Source of the DNA: Chryseobacterium lathyri
GTDB lineage: Bacteria; Bacteroidota; Bacteroidia; Flavobacteriales; Weeksellaceae
Length of the DNA: 64,000 bases
Assembly: GCF_030812195.1 (NCBI RefSeq)
Contig: NZ_JAUSSF010000001.1
Coordinates: forward strand, 1,054,001 to 1,118,000
Reading direction: 5' to 3'
Part shown: piece by piece, positions 9,981-19,249 of the stretch
Layout: every line of letters starts with the position of its first letter
Position numbering within the stretch: position 1 is the first letter of the stretch
Made by a program: the position numbers and the translations under genes
The notes under the pieces: generated by a model
Told to the model about the DNA's origin: nothing
Database searches by the model: none
What the model saw: only the letters and a program-made list of their open reading frames with translations

Positions 9981-10646
9981 AAATTACACTAAAATCTTAT
10001 AGAAATACTTGCTGTTAAATATATAATTATTCTTTAATTAGTTAACAAAAAATTAATTTAAATTTATAAACAGCTTGTTTACAGACTATTAAATTTAAAA
10101 ATAACATGGAAAGTAAGAGCGCATTCAAGGAATTGAAAGAATAATATTAACCAAAATTAATGCTTAAACAGTGTTTAAATATAAAATCATGCCAAAACAA
10201 AACAACCAAATTTCAATATTGATTTGACAACAATAAAACAAAACAGCTGTATATATTACACACAATAAGAATAATTAATATGAAGTAAAAAATAAAACTG
10301 AGAAGATTGACCTGGAAAGATGACAAAAATCAGGAATATTGTAAAAAAAATAATCCTGGCCATCCTTTTTGGGAAATTTTTAAGAGTAAAAACGGATAAA
10401 TTTTAAGCAAATTTTAAGTTTTAAATTAATTAAGAATAAAGAGAATTGATTTTTTATACATCAATATTCAAGCTACATTTAAATTAACAAATTGTTAATT
10501 TACAACACTTTACAACATTATAATGATTTGAAATATTACAAACCAATCACCTTTCAACAGTCAAATTAATGAAAAAATAATATTTTTTTCTTTGCATATT
10601 GAAAAATAATATTAGTTTAGAAGCCAAGATATTTATCATGAAAATT

Positions 10647-10664
10647 TACGCAATCGATTGCACT
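10647..10664. promoter_or_regulatory. LacI-type operator upstream of susC
   Basis: TACGCAATCGATTGCACT contains the perfect 12-bp palindrome GCAATCGATTGC and shares the core AATCGATTGCA with the site in front of kduI. It lies about 130 bp before the susC start. The paired sites suggest that one LacI-family repressor coordinates the import/secretion arm and the catabolic arm. Confidence 0.65.
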
Positions 10665-10791
10665 CTAAAATGTGTAAATCTTTCAGAAAATATTTGCCAC
10701 TAAAAATCAGTAAAATACTTACAAATCCACACAAGACAAGAACGATTGAAAAAAAACTTTCAACCAAAAATTAAAATTATAAGGATACAAA

Positions 10792-13700
10792 ATGGATAAA
10801 AAAGTACAATCAATAAAGTGGTTATATCTAACTTTCTTTTTATTTCCTGTCCTGGCAATGGCTCAAGAAAAGGATAAAGAAACCAATATCGATGAAGTGG
10901 TTTTGGTAGGTTATTCTAAGGTTTCCAAAAAAGATGTTACCAATGCCGTTTCTTCTGTAAAAGCAGAAGCCATAAAAGATATGCCTTCCAATAATGCTGC
11001 AGAAGCAATCCAAGGAAGAATGGCCGGCGTTCAGGTTTCGTTAAGTGAAGGCTCACCTGGAGCGGACGTAGATATTGTAATCAGAGGAGGTAACTCAATT
11101 ACCGGCAGTAATGCTCCGCTTTATATCGTAGACGGTGTTCAGATGGATAATGCACTATCTATTTTATCACCTAAAGAGATCGAATCTATTGAAGTTTTAA
11201 AAGATGCTTCATCCACAAGCATCTACGGAGCGAGAGGTGCGAATGGTGTAGTTCTTATTTCCACAAAAGGAGGGCGTAAGAAAGCCAAGACATCTATTAA
11301 CTATAATGGATTTTTAGGCGTAAGATCAATACAAAATACTATTGATGTTTTAGATCCATATCAATATGTGCTTTATCAGTACGAGTTATATAACAAAGCT
11401 GGTATACAAACAGATATTGATGCTTTTAAAACAAGATATGGAACTTTTGAAGAGCTGGGAAAATATAAGGATATCAAGAAAAGAGATTGGCAGGATGAAG
11501 TTTTCGGCAGAGAAGCATTCAATTTTACCCACAATCTTTCTCTTACAGGGGGAACTGAGAAATCATCTTTTTCACTGTCTTTAAATAATGTTCAAGAAGA
11601 CGGAATTATGATCGGCTCAGGCTTTAAAAGGAATATGGCCAATTTTAAATATGATTATGATATTTCAAAAAAATTAAGTCTTATTTTAAATGCAAGATAC
11701 AGCAGACAGACTATTTTCGGGGCCGGAACATCTTCTACAGGTTCACAGGGCACTAACAGATTAAGAAATGCTGTAAGATATCAACCATTTGAAGGAGGCT
11801 CAACGGTGAATGTTGATGAGTTTGATCCTCTATTTGCAGATCAGACCAACTTGGTAAATCCAGTTTTATTGGCTAATAGTGAAATTAAGGAAAACGGTAG
11901 AAACGACCTAATGCTTAATGGAACTTTAGAATATAAAATTAATAAAGATTTTACGTTCAGAAGTGTTATAGGATATGTACAGAGAGACGAATTTGTAAAT
12001 CAGTTTTCGGGAACAATAACCAGCCTTGCAAGACAGAATAACGATCAACCAGTGGTATTCCTGAGCAAAGCCCAGACAAGAAGAATCACCAATACCAATA
12101 CTTTAAATTTCAGAAAAACATTTGGAAAACATAAATTAGACTTATTGGCCGGACAGGAAATTGTAAAAACTGACGGTGAATCATTAGCAATTAATATTAA
12201 ATGGTTTCCAAAATCAATAAGTGCAGAAGAAGCATTTGCCAATATTCAATCAGCTTCACCACCAAACGGATTGGTTCAGGATGCTCCAAAAGCAGGAAGG
12301 GTTCCGGACAGATTAGCTTCTTTCTTTGGAAGAGCCAACTATATTTTCAACAACAAATATATTGTTACCGCTTCTATGAGGGCAGACGGATCCAGTGTAT
12401 TCGGGCCCGGAAACAGATGGGGATATTTTCCGGCAGCTTCTGTAGCCTGGAAAATTGCTGAAGAAAATTTCTTAAAAGACAGTAAAACTATCAGCGAATT
12501 AAAGCTTCGTTTAGGATATGGTTTATCCGGAAACAACAGAATTGGTTCTTTTTTATATGATACATTCTTTATTACCTCCTCAGACTATGGTTATGCTTTT
12601 GGAACTAATGTAACGCCTGGTGCTACTACAGGTAATATCATGGCCAACAAAAACGTGAAATGGGAAACTGCAACTTCCAAAAATGCAGGTTTGGATTTCG
12701 CGCTATTTAAAGGAAGAATATACGGTACTCTTGATGTTTACCAGACTGATACGAAAGATCTTTTGCTTTTGGCAAAAATTCCCCAAACTACGGGTTATGA
12801 ATATCAGTATCAAAACTCCGGAAGTACTACCAATAAAGGTATCGAATTCTCTGTGGGAGGTACTGTCATTAACAAAGAAAACTTCACTTGGAAAATTGAT
12901 GCCAATATTTCGTCCAACAGAAATACAATTAAAAGTTTAGGAAATAGTGCCTCTGCAAGTGCTAATTTTTACTATTATCCGTCCGGTTGGCAGAATAACC
13001 TGAATGATTTTTTAGTACAGGTTGGCAAGCCGGTAGGTACTTATTGGGGATATGTTACGGCAGGAAGATATGAATTAAACGACTTCGATTACAATCCCAC
13101 AACACAGATATATACATTAAAAGCCGGTATTCCAAGTGCCTCTGCTGCTGCCAACGGAGCAAAGCCTATACAGCCCGGAGATCTTAAACTTCAGGACCTT
13201 AACAATGATGGTATCATTGATAATAAGGACATGACAGATTTGGGAAATGCCCAACCTAAATTCTATGGAGGGTTCAACCAGACTTTCAGATATAGAAACT
13301 GGGATATGAGCTTAATGTTTAACTTCTCCGTAGGAAATAAAGTTTATAATGCCAATAAAATAGAATATTCTACGCAATATCTTTACAGAGATAACAACAT
13401 GCTGGCAGAAGTTGCCGACAGATGGAGATGGTTTGATGATACAGGTATAAAAGTAAATGATCCAACTGCATTGGCTGCATTAAATGCCAATACAACCATG
13501 TGGACTCCCCCTGCAGGTGCATACTTCTTACATTCTTACGCCATTGAAGACGGATCATTCCTGAGATTAAACAACGTAACAGTTGGTTATTCCCTTGGAA
13601 AAGATTTCACGAAACAGCTGGGATTTTCAAATTTCAGATTGTATTTTACAATGAACAATGTATTTACAATCACAGGATATTCCGGATACGATCCTGAGGC

Positions 13701-13794
13701 AAACACAAGAAGAAACCCCTTAACACCTGGCGTGGATTATGCAGCTTATCCACGTAGCAGATTTATATTATCAGGGGTTGATATCACTTTTTAA
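10792..13794 (+). CDS. SusC-family TonB-dependent outer-membrane transporter
   Basis: Outer-membrane beta-barrel that imports pectin oligosaccharides with the adjacent SusD lipoprotein. A signal peptide (residues 1-24, ending AMA) is followed at once by a TonB-box-like NIDEVVLVGY (32-41) and the plug domain (GRMAGVQV, IVIRGGNS, PLYIVDGVQ, IYGARGANGVVLI). The protein ends in an aromatic SGVDITF typical of Omp85-assembled barrels. At 1000 residues it is compact: the N-terminal carboxypeptidase-like domain usual in SusC proteins is absent. The substrate is inferred from the surrounding enzymes. Confidence 0.93.
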   Translation: MDKKVQSIKWLYLTFFLFPVLAMAQEKDKETNIDEVVLVGYSKVSKKDVTNAVSSVKAEAIKDMPSNNAAEAIQGRMAGVQVSLSEGSPGADVDIVIRGGNSITGSNAPLYIVDGVQMDNALSILSPKEIESIEVLKDASSTSIYGARGANGVVLISTKGGRKKAKTSINYNGFLGVRSIQNTIDVLDPYQYVLYQYELYNKAGIQTDIDAFKTRYGTFEELGKYKDIKKRDWQDEVFGREAFNFTHNLSLTGGTEKSSFSLSLNNVQEDGIMIGSGFKRNMANFKYDYDISKKLSLILNARYSRQTIFGAGTSSTGSQGTNRLRNAVRYQPFEGGSTVNVDEFDPLFADQTNLVNPVLLANSEIKENGRNDLMLNGTLEYKINKDFTFRSVIGYVQRDEFVNQFSGTITSLARQNNDQPVVFLSKAQTRRITNTNTLNFRKTFGKHKLDLLAGQEIVKTDGESLAINIKWFPKSISAEEAFANIQSASPPNGLVQDAPKAGRVPDRLASFFGRANYIFNNKYIVTASMRADGSSVFGPGNRWGYFPAASVAWKIAEENFLKDSKTISELKLRLGYGLSGNNRIGSFLYDTFFITSSDYGYAFGTNVTPGATTGNIMANKNVKWETATSKNAGLDFALFKGRIYGTLDVYQTDTKDLLLLAKIPQTTGYEYQYQNSGSTTNKGIEFSVGGTVINKENFTWKIDANISSNRNTIKSLGNSASASANFYYYPSGWQNNLNDFLVQVGKPVGTYWGYVTAGRYELNDFDYNPTTQIYTLKAGIPSASAAANGAKPIQPGDLKLQDLNNDGIIDNKDMTDLGNAQPKFYGGFNQTFRYRNWDMSLMFNFSVGNKVYNANKIEYSTQYLYRDNNMLAEVADRWRWFDDTGIKVNDPTALAALNANTTMWTPPAGAYFLHSYAIEDGSFLRLNNVTVGYSLGKDFTKQLGFSNFRLYFTMNNVFTITGYSGYDPEANTRRNPLTPGVDYAAYPRSRFILSGVDITF

Positions 13795-13804
13795 ACCTAA
13801 TATT

Positions 13805-15628
13805 ATGAATAAAAATAAATTTTTAACAATTCTATTTTCCGTTGCGGGATTACTGTCCGTAGCTTCATGTGAAGATTATTTGGAAGTAGAAAGTTTATCC
13901 AATACCGCAGAAAAACAGCAATTTGATTCTGTTTCAGATACATTTTCCGCATTAGTGGGAGTTTACAACAGTACGATGGGTGATAATACCTATGGCCAGA
14001 GAATGAACCTTATTTTAACACAGTCCGGTGATGATTTAAGAACTTCCGGTGATTATAATGCCAATGACAGAAGAGGTATAAGTTGTTTTGGGGCAATTCC
14101 CACCAATACTGAGCTTATAAAACCTTTTTTAGATACATATGCCGGCATCGAAAGAGCAAATCTTGTTATTAAAAATATTCCGCTTTCTCCTGTATACCAG
14201 ACAGGTTCGGAATCTGATAAAAAATTAATGGACAGATATTTGGGTGAAGCTTTAACACTGAGGGCCCATTTTTATCATGATCTTATAAAAAACTGGGGAG
14301 ATGTGCCATTTCAGGAGCTTCCATCTGCTGATCTTCCTAACCTGTACCTTGCAAAAACAGACCGGGATATAATTTATGATAAAATCCTTGATGATTTATT
14401 AAAAGCAGAAACTTTTGTTCCCTGGAAATCAGAAGGAAATACAACTTCACAAAGAATTTCAAAAGGGGCTGTAAAAGGTTTGAGAGCAAGAATTGCTTTG
14501 GCAAGAGCAGGATATTCATTAAGAAGAAATCCACAGCAAATGATACAGGGATCCAATCCTCAGAAGTATTATCAGATTGCATATGATGAATGTAAAGATA
14601 TCATCAACTCCGGGCAGCATCAGTTAAATCCAAGTTATGAAGGACTGTTCAGATCCCTGCACACCAACAGCCAGGATGCAACGAATGAAGTTATATATGC
14701 TATTGGAGCCTTCGGAGGAAATTCAAAAACAGATAGTAAAATTGGTTATTACAACGGGTTACGACACGATGATACAGACTGGAAATCTTCAGGAGGGATC
14801 AATGCAATCCCTGTTTATTTTTACGATTTTACAAAATATGATGTAAGAAGAGACGTTAGTATTGCCATTTTCAGAGTAAATACTACAAAACAGCAAGAAC
14901 TTCAAACTGCAATTAACTGGAATGACGGTAAATTTAGAAAATCATGGACGTCTATTACAGGAACATCTCAAAACCTGGGTATTGACTGGCCGTTATTAAG
15001 ATATTCTGATATTTTATTAATGTTTGCCGAAGCAGATAACGAGCTTCACAGCGGTCCGTCACAAGATGCAATCAGTGCTGTTTTGGCTGTTAGACAGAGA
15101 GCTTATGCAGGGAATTTGGGTCAAGTGGGCACAATCCCAACGACCAAAAACGAATTCTTTAATTTTATTGTTAAAGAAAGACAATTAGAATTTGGAGGAG
15201 AAGGACTTAGAAAATATGACCTGATCCGTTGGAATTTGTTAGAAACTAAAATTAACGAAACCAAAGTGAAGCTTACGCAGTTCATGAACGGTACAGGAAT
15301 GTATGCCAACGTCCCTGAATATATTTTCTATAAAAAAGTACCGTACACACCTGCAAATACAGCTCAGCAAAATGTATTGGATATTGACTTTTATACGGCA
15401 AGTGGAGTTACAAAAGCTGATGTTTTCTATAACCCGAATCAAAGTGTGGCGACACCTCCCGGATACACAAAAGTAAACTGGAGACTTGCTATGACACAGC
15501 CGTATATCAGTGGGGATCCTATCAAGAGCTATGCATATTATTTTCAGCCAAACAGAAAAGAATTGCTGCCAATAGCATTAGACGTGATTAATTCCAACTA
15601 CAATCTTACACAAGATTACGGTTATTAG
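13805..15628 (+). CDS. SusD/RagB-family nutrient-binding lipoprotein
   Basis: Surface lipoprotein that caps the SusC barrel and binds the glycan. The start at 13805, 10 bp after the susC stop, gives a lipoprotein signal with lipobox SVASC (Cys22) followed by EDYLE; an upstream in-frame start inside susC is less likely. SusD features include the early FDSVSDTFSALVGVYN helix and the late SDILLMFAEADNEL and ERQLEFGGEGLRKYDLIRW segments. It is translationally linked to susC. A hairpin follows and may reduce read-through into the enzyme genes. Confidence 0.93.
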   Translation: MNKNKFLTILFSVAGLLSVASCEDYLEVESLSNTAEKQQFDSVSDTFSALVGVYNSTMGDNTYGQRMNLILTQSGDDLRTSGDYNANDRRGISCFGAIPTNTELIKPFLDTYAGIERANLVIKNIPLSPVYQTGSESDKKLMDRYLGEALTLRAHFYHDLIKNWGDVPFQELPSADLPNLYLAKTDRDIIYDKILDDLLKAETFVPWKSEGNTTSQRISKGAVKGLRARIALARAGYSLRRNPQQMIQGSNPQKYYQIAYDECKDIINSGQHQLNPSYEGLFRSLHTNSQDATNEVIYAIGAFGGNSKTDSKIGYYNGLRHDDTDWKSSGGINAIPVYFYDFTKYDVRRDVSIAIFRVNTTKQQELQTAINWNDGKFRKSWTSITGTSQNLGIDWPLLRYSDILLMFAEADNELHSGPSQDAISAVLAVRQRAYAGNLGQVGTIPTTKNEFFNFIVKERQLEFGGEGLRKYDLIRWNLLETKINETKVKLTQFMNGTGMYANVPEYIFYKKVPYTPANTAQQNVLDIDFYTASGVTKADVFYNPNQSVATPPGYTKVNWRLAMTQPYISGDPIKSYAYYFQPNRKELLPIALDVINSNYNLTQDYGY

Positions 15629-15655
15629 AGAAAAAGTTTCATATTCATATCAAAG

Positions 15656-15694
15656 AAATACAGGCTTCCTGCCACAAGAGAAGTCTGTATTTTA
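15656..15694 (+). terminator. Hairpin after susD (partial terminator)
   Basis: AAATACAGGCTTC pairs with GAAGTCTGTATTT (12 of 13), followed by TTTT. It lies about 28 bp after the susD stop and before the first enzyme gene. Such hairpins commonly lower expression of genes distal to susCD. Whether it stops transcription fully cannot be told. Confidence 0.5.
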
Positions 15695-15710
15695 ACTCAA
15701 AATTTATTTA

Positions 15711-16733
15711 ATGAAAACTTCCACTTTTATTAAAAATTTTAAAATATTTTCAATTCTTTCGATGATATTCTTAAATCTTCTTTCTTTTAAAACCAATGAT
15801 AAAATAATCATAGTTTCAAAAGACGGAAAAGGTAATTTTATTACGGTACAACAAGCCATCGATGTTATTGAAAATGATTCTGAGACAAGAACAAAAATTT
15901 TAATCAAAGCCGGAATTTACAAAGAAAAAATTATTATTCCGGACACAAAAGGGCCAATTTGTATTGAAGGGGAAAATCCCGAAAATACAATTATCACATA
16001 CGATGATTATGCTTCAAAAAAGAATTCGGAAGGAAAAGATATCGGAACAACAGGCTCTTCAACGGTTTTTATTTATTCAAATGACTTTATAGCAAAAAAT
16101 ATTTCGTTTGAAAACAGCTCAGGAAGAGTCGGACAGGCTGTTGCAGTTTTAACTTCGGGTGACAGAATTACCTTTGAAAACTGCAGATTCTTAGGAAATC
16201 AGGATACTTTGTATTTGAAAGGTGCTCAGGATTTAACAGATAAAACAAAACCTTCAAGAAATTACTTTAAAAACTGCTACATCGAAGGTACCACAGACTA
16301 CATTTTCGGAGCCGGAACCGCCGTTTTCGAAAACTGTACAATTTATTCTAAAGAAACAGCAAGCTACGTTACTGCCGCTTCTACTCCACAGGAAAGCGAA
16401 TTCGGATTCGTTTTTATTCAATCTAAAATTATCGGAAATGCCAAAGAAAATTCCGTTTATTTAGGAAGACCCTGGAGACCTTTCGCCAAAACAGTTTACA
16501 TAGATTGCGAAATGAATTCAACCATAAAACCGGAAGGATGGCACAATTGGAACAAACCCAATGCAGAAAAAACAACATTCTATGCAGAATTTAATTCAAA
16601 AGGGTCCGGAGCCAGTCCTGCAAAAAGAGCTTCGTGGGCGCACCAACTAACAATACACGAAAGAAAAAAATACACAACTGACAATATTCTTAAAGGAAAA
16701 GACCACTGGAATATGAAAACAAGTTTAAAATAA
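15711..16733 (+). CDS. Pectin methylesterase, CE8
   Basis: Removes methyl esters from homogalacturonan so that lyases and GH28 can act. The 340 residues form a right-handed parallel beta-helix with the ordered CE8 motifs: GIYKEKI, GQAVAVLTSGDR (oxyanion Gln), FLGNQDTLY (first Asp), TTDYIFGAGTAVFENC (second Asp) and LGRPWRPFAK (catalytic Arg). The N-terminus has a hydrophobic export signal without a lipobox Cys. A second CE8 lies at 26369. The family is certain; a preference for highly esterified or acetylated pectin is not predictable. Confidence 0.92.
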   Translation: MKTSTFIKNFKIFSILSMIFLNLLSFKTNDKIIIVSKDGKGNFITVQQAIDVIENDSETRTKILIKAGIYKEKIIIPDTKGPICIEGENPENTIITYDDYASKKNSEGKDIGTTGSSTVFIYSNDFIAKNISFENSSGRVGQAVAVLTSGDRITFENCRFLGNQDTLYLKGAQDLTDKTKPSRNYFKNCYIEGTTDYIFGAGTAVFENCTIYSKETASYVTAASTPQESEFGFVFIQSKIIGNAKENSVYLGRPWRPFAKTVYIDCEMNSTIKPEGWHNWNKPNAEKTTFYAEFNSKGSGASPAKRASWAHQLTIHERKKYTTDNILKGKDHWNMKTSLK

Positions 16734-16772
16734 TTTAAATCAAAAAGTAAAAATATCAAAGAATTTTCAATC

Positions 16773-18188
16773 ATGAAAAAACACTTCACAAAAATAATGG
16801 CGATAGGAATCGTATGCGGAAGTTTTACTTTTGTTGAAGCTCAAAACGTCCTAAGTTTCCCTGGTGCAGAAGGTTTCGGAAGGCACACAACCGGTGGACG
16901 CGGCGGAAAAGTTTATTTCGTGACAAAATTAAGTGATGATGGTTCAGAAGGCACCTTGAGACATGCCTTAGATCAGAAAGGACCGAGATATATTGTTTTT
17001 AAAACCGGCGGAACGATTTACTTAGAATCACCCTTGAAAATAAAAGAAGGCGATGTCACCATTGCCGGACAAACCGCTCCCGGAGACGGAATTACCGTTG
17101 CCAATTACGAAACTTTTGTAGCAACAGATAACGTGGTTATCCGCTACATGAGATTCAGGATGGGTGATCAGAAAAAATATCAGGGCGATGCTTTTGGTGC
17201 AAGATTCATCAAAAATCTGATGGTCGATCATTGCTCAATGAGCTGGTCTACGGATGAGACAGTTTCCATTTACGTCAACGAAAACACAACACTTCAATGG
17301 TGTATAATTTCTGAAAGTTTAAGAAATTCCACCCATGAAAAAGGTGCTCACGGATATGGCGGAATCGCGGGCGGAAAATTTGCCTCTTTTCACCATAATA
17401 TGTATGCCCATCACGACAGCAGAAATCCAAGATTAGGGGAATATGCGGGAAGTAAATTTGCATTAACCAATCTTACCGACTTCAGGAATAATGTGATCTA
17501 CAATTGGGGGCACAATAATGTATACGGCGGCGAAGGAATGAACGTAAATATTGTTAATAATTACTACAAACCCGGTCCTGCGACCACAACAAAGCAACGG
17601 ATTGTCGCCATAGATAAAAATAAAAAACGAGAAGCCGAAGTGTACAACATTTGGGGCAAATATTACATCAATGGAAATGTTGTGGAAGGAAGCCCGGAAA
17701 TCACAAAGGACAACTGGACGAAAGGTGTTTTCGGTCAAATGAAGGCCTATAATCTGACAGATAAAGATAAAAACTCTATTAAAATCAATCAGCCACATGA
17801 TATTCAGGACAATGTAAAAACTCATTCTGCAAAAGAAGCCTATGAGAAAATTTTACAGTTCGGAGGGGCAAGTCTGGTGAGAGATGCCGTTGATTTGCAT
17901 GTTTTAAAAGATGCAAAAAATGGAAGTTTCACCTACAAAGGTTCAAAAGGAAGCACCAACGGAATCATTGATTCTCAAAATGATGCAGGCGGATTTCCAA
18001 ATTTAAGCTCTGGCAACCCCCTTCCCGATGCAGACAACGACGGAATGCCCGATGAATGGGAAATTAAAAATCAATTAGACCCGAAAGTTGCCAATCCCAA
18101 CGGACGGGATTTGGATAAAAATTACGATAATATTGAAGTATATTTTAACGATCTGGTTAAAAAAATAACCGAAGAACATCACTCCTAA
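16773..18188 (+). CDS. Secreted PL1-type pectate lyase
   Basis: Beta-eliminative cleavage of de-esterified homogalacturonan, giving unsaturated ends for GH105 and KdgF. A signal peptide (about 1-23, ending VEAQ) precedes a parallel beta-helix starting at FPGAEGFGRHTTGGRGG. Signature strings are TIAGQTAPGDGI, VDHCSMSWSTDE and HHDSRNPRLGE, the last containing the RxPR-like catalytic arginine motif. Near the C-terminus a calcium-binding DADNDGMPDEWE motif resembles a thrombospondin type 3 repeat. It is homologous to the N-terminal domain of the protein at 36091-39090. Confidence 0.85.
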   Translation: MKKHFTKIMAIGIVCGSFTFVEAQNVLSFPGAEGFGRHTTGGRGGKVYFVTKLSDDGSEGTLRHALDQKGPRYIVFKTGGTIYLESPLKIKEGDVTIAGQTAPGDGITVANYETFVATDNVVIRYMRFRMGDQKKYQGDAFGARFIKNLMVDHCSMSWSTDETVSIYVNENTTLQWCIISESLRNSTHEKGAHGYGGIAGGKFASFHHNMYAHHDSRNPRLGEYAGSKFALTNLTDFRNNVIYNWGHNNVYGGEGMNVNIVNNYYKPGPATTTKQRIVAIDKNKKREAEVYNIWGKYYINGNVVEGSPEITKDNWTKGVFGQMKAYNLTDKDKNSIKINQPHDIQDNVKTHSAKEAYEKILQFGGASLVRDAVDLHVLKDAKNGSFTYKGSKGSTNGIIDSQNDAGGFPNLSSGNPLPDADNDGMPDEWEIKNQLDPKVANPNGRDLDKNYDNIEVYFNDLVKKITEEHHS

Positions 18189-18239
18189 TAACCATGAGAA
18201 CTTTTAGTTAAAAAACCAGTTATCTAATAAAAAAATATT

Positions 18240-19238
18240 ATGAAATTCAGTTTGTTTAAAATAATAATTGCAGGAACATTTTTGAGCTCAACATTTTCTC
18301 TGGCTCAGAATTCCGTGATTGAAAAAATTAAGAAAAACCCAAAAGCTCCCTTTTCTTATGCGGAACTTTCCGTAAAAGAAGGCGGAAAATGGGAAGGCAA
18401 TCAATATGTTGGAGGAACCTTTAAAAATATTAACCAACTTGTTCTTCCTGCCGAACATACAGATCACTCTTACTATATCAGATATGAAGGTATCGGTCTG
18501 GAAAACAACCAGATCGGATATAGACTATATCTGGATTGGAGAAATGCTACAGATATTTTCGGTAAAAAAGTAAACACCTTGGTTTTACCTGAAGTTGGGC
18601 AGGACGGCTTTGAATCCTATCATCACGATGCACCGTGGGGGCAGGATATTTTGAAATCAGGCCGTACCATTGGCATTGGTTCTTACGGAAGATATGACGA
18701 GCAGAATGATTTTATTGAAACCTTTAAAGTCGTAAAAAATACAGCTGTAAAAGTAGTTAATGAAGAAGATCAATCCTATGCAACCATTGATTACAAAGGC
18801 TGGAAAACCTGGGGCAACGCGATAGATTTGCAATCAAAACTGACGATTTTTAATAAAGACCGTTTTGTAAAAGTAGATTTAAACCTAAACAATACCATTT
18901 CAGGATTATGTACAGGAATTGTTGCCATTAAAAATATTCCGTTAAAACAGGGAATCAGTAAAAATAAAAAATGGGGCTACATGGCTACTTACGGTAATCA
19001 AACAGAAACCAAAAAAGATGACAATCTGGGAATGGCAGTCTTCTATCCTCTTGAAAGTTTTGATAAATATGTTAAGACAAAATCCACTCATACTATAGTT
19101 TTCAAGAAAACAAAGAATGTTTCTTATTACTTTTTGGGGGCCTGGTCATTGGAGCCAAATGGTTTGATAACAGAAGAAGCATTTTACCAGGATTTGGATA
19201 AAAAACTGGATATTTTAGATAAAACTAATCAACTTTAA
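18240..19238 (+). CDS. DUF4861 family secreted protein
   Basis: Exported protein (signal peptide ending FSLAQ, about residue 22) of the DUF4861 family, found almost only in pectin and alginate degradation loci of Bacteroidetes. Family features include the Trp- and Asp-rich YRLYLDWRNATDIFGKK and the YHHDAPWGQDILKSG segment. A second paralog lies at 34647-35828. Its reaction is not established here; its position between a lyase and GH105 (11 bp) points to processing of unsaturated or decorated oligogalacturonides. Confidence 0.8.
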   Translation: MKFSLFKIIIAGTFLSSTFSLAQNSVIEKIKKNPKAPFSYAELSVKEGGKWEGNQYVGGTFKNINQLVLPAEHTDHSYYIRYEGIGLENNQIGYRLYLDWRNATDIFGKKVNTLVLPEVGQDGFESYHHDAPWGQDILKSGRTIGIGSYGRYDEQNDFIETFKVVKNTAVKVVNEEDQSYATIDYKGWKTWGNAIDLQSKLTIFNKDRFVKVDLNLNNTISGLCTGIVAIKNIPLKQGISKNKKWGYMATYGNQTETKKDDNLGMAVFYPLESFDKYVKTKSTHTIVFKKTKNVSYYFLGAWSLEPNGLITEEAFYQDLDKKLDILDKTNQL

Positions 19239-19249
19239 AGTTTAAAATA

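Larger units (their letters stand above)
9909..10791. promoter_or_regulatory. Divergent control region of the pectin locus
   Basis: This 883-bp AT-rich spacer separates the minus-strand uronate operon from the plus-strand susC operon. No coding sequence is evident on either strand. It contains the two LacI-type palindromes listed separately, one near each end, and many short A/T tracts. The susC leader is at least about 100 nt long if transcription starts near the second operator. Confidence 0.7.

Noticed and set aside
10560..10625. Full -33/-7 promoter for susC in the AT-rich stretch
   Set aside because: TTTG and TAGTTTAG are present at roughly suitable spacing, but the -7 box has a mismatch and many similar matches occur in this AT-rich spacer.
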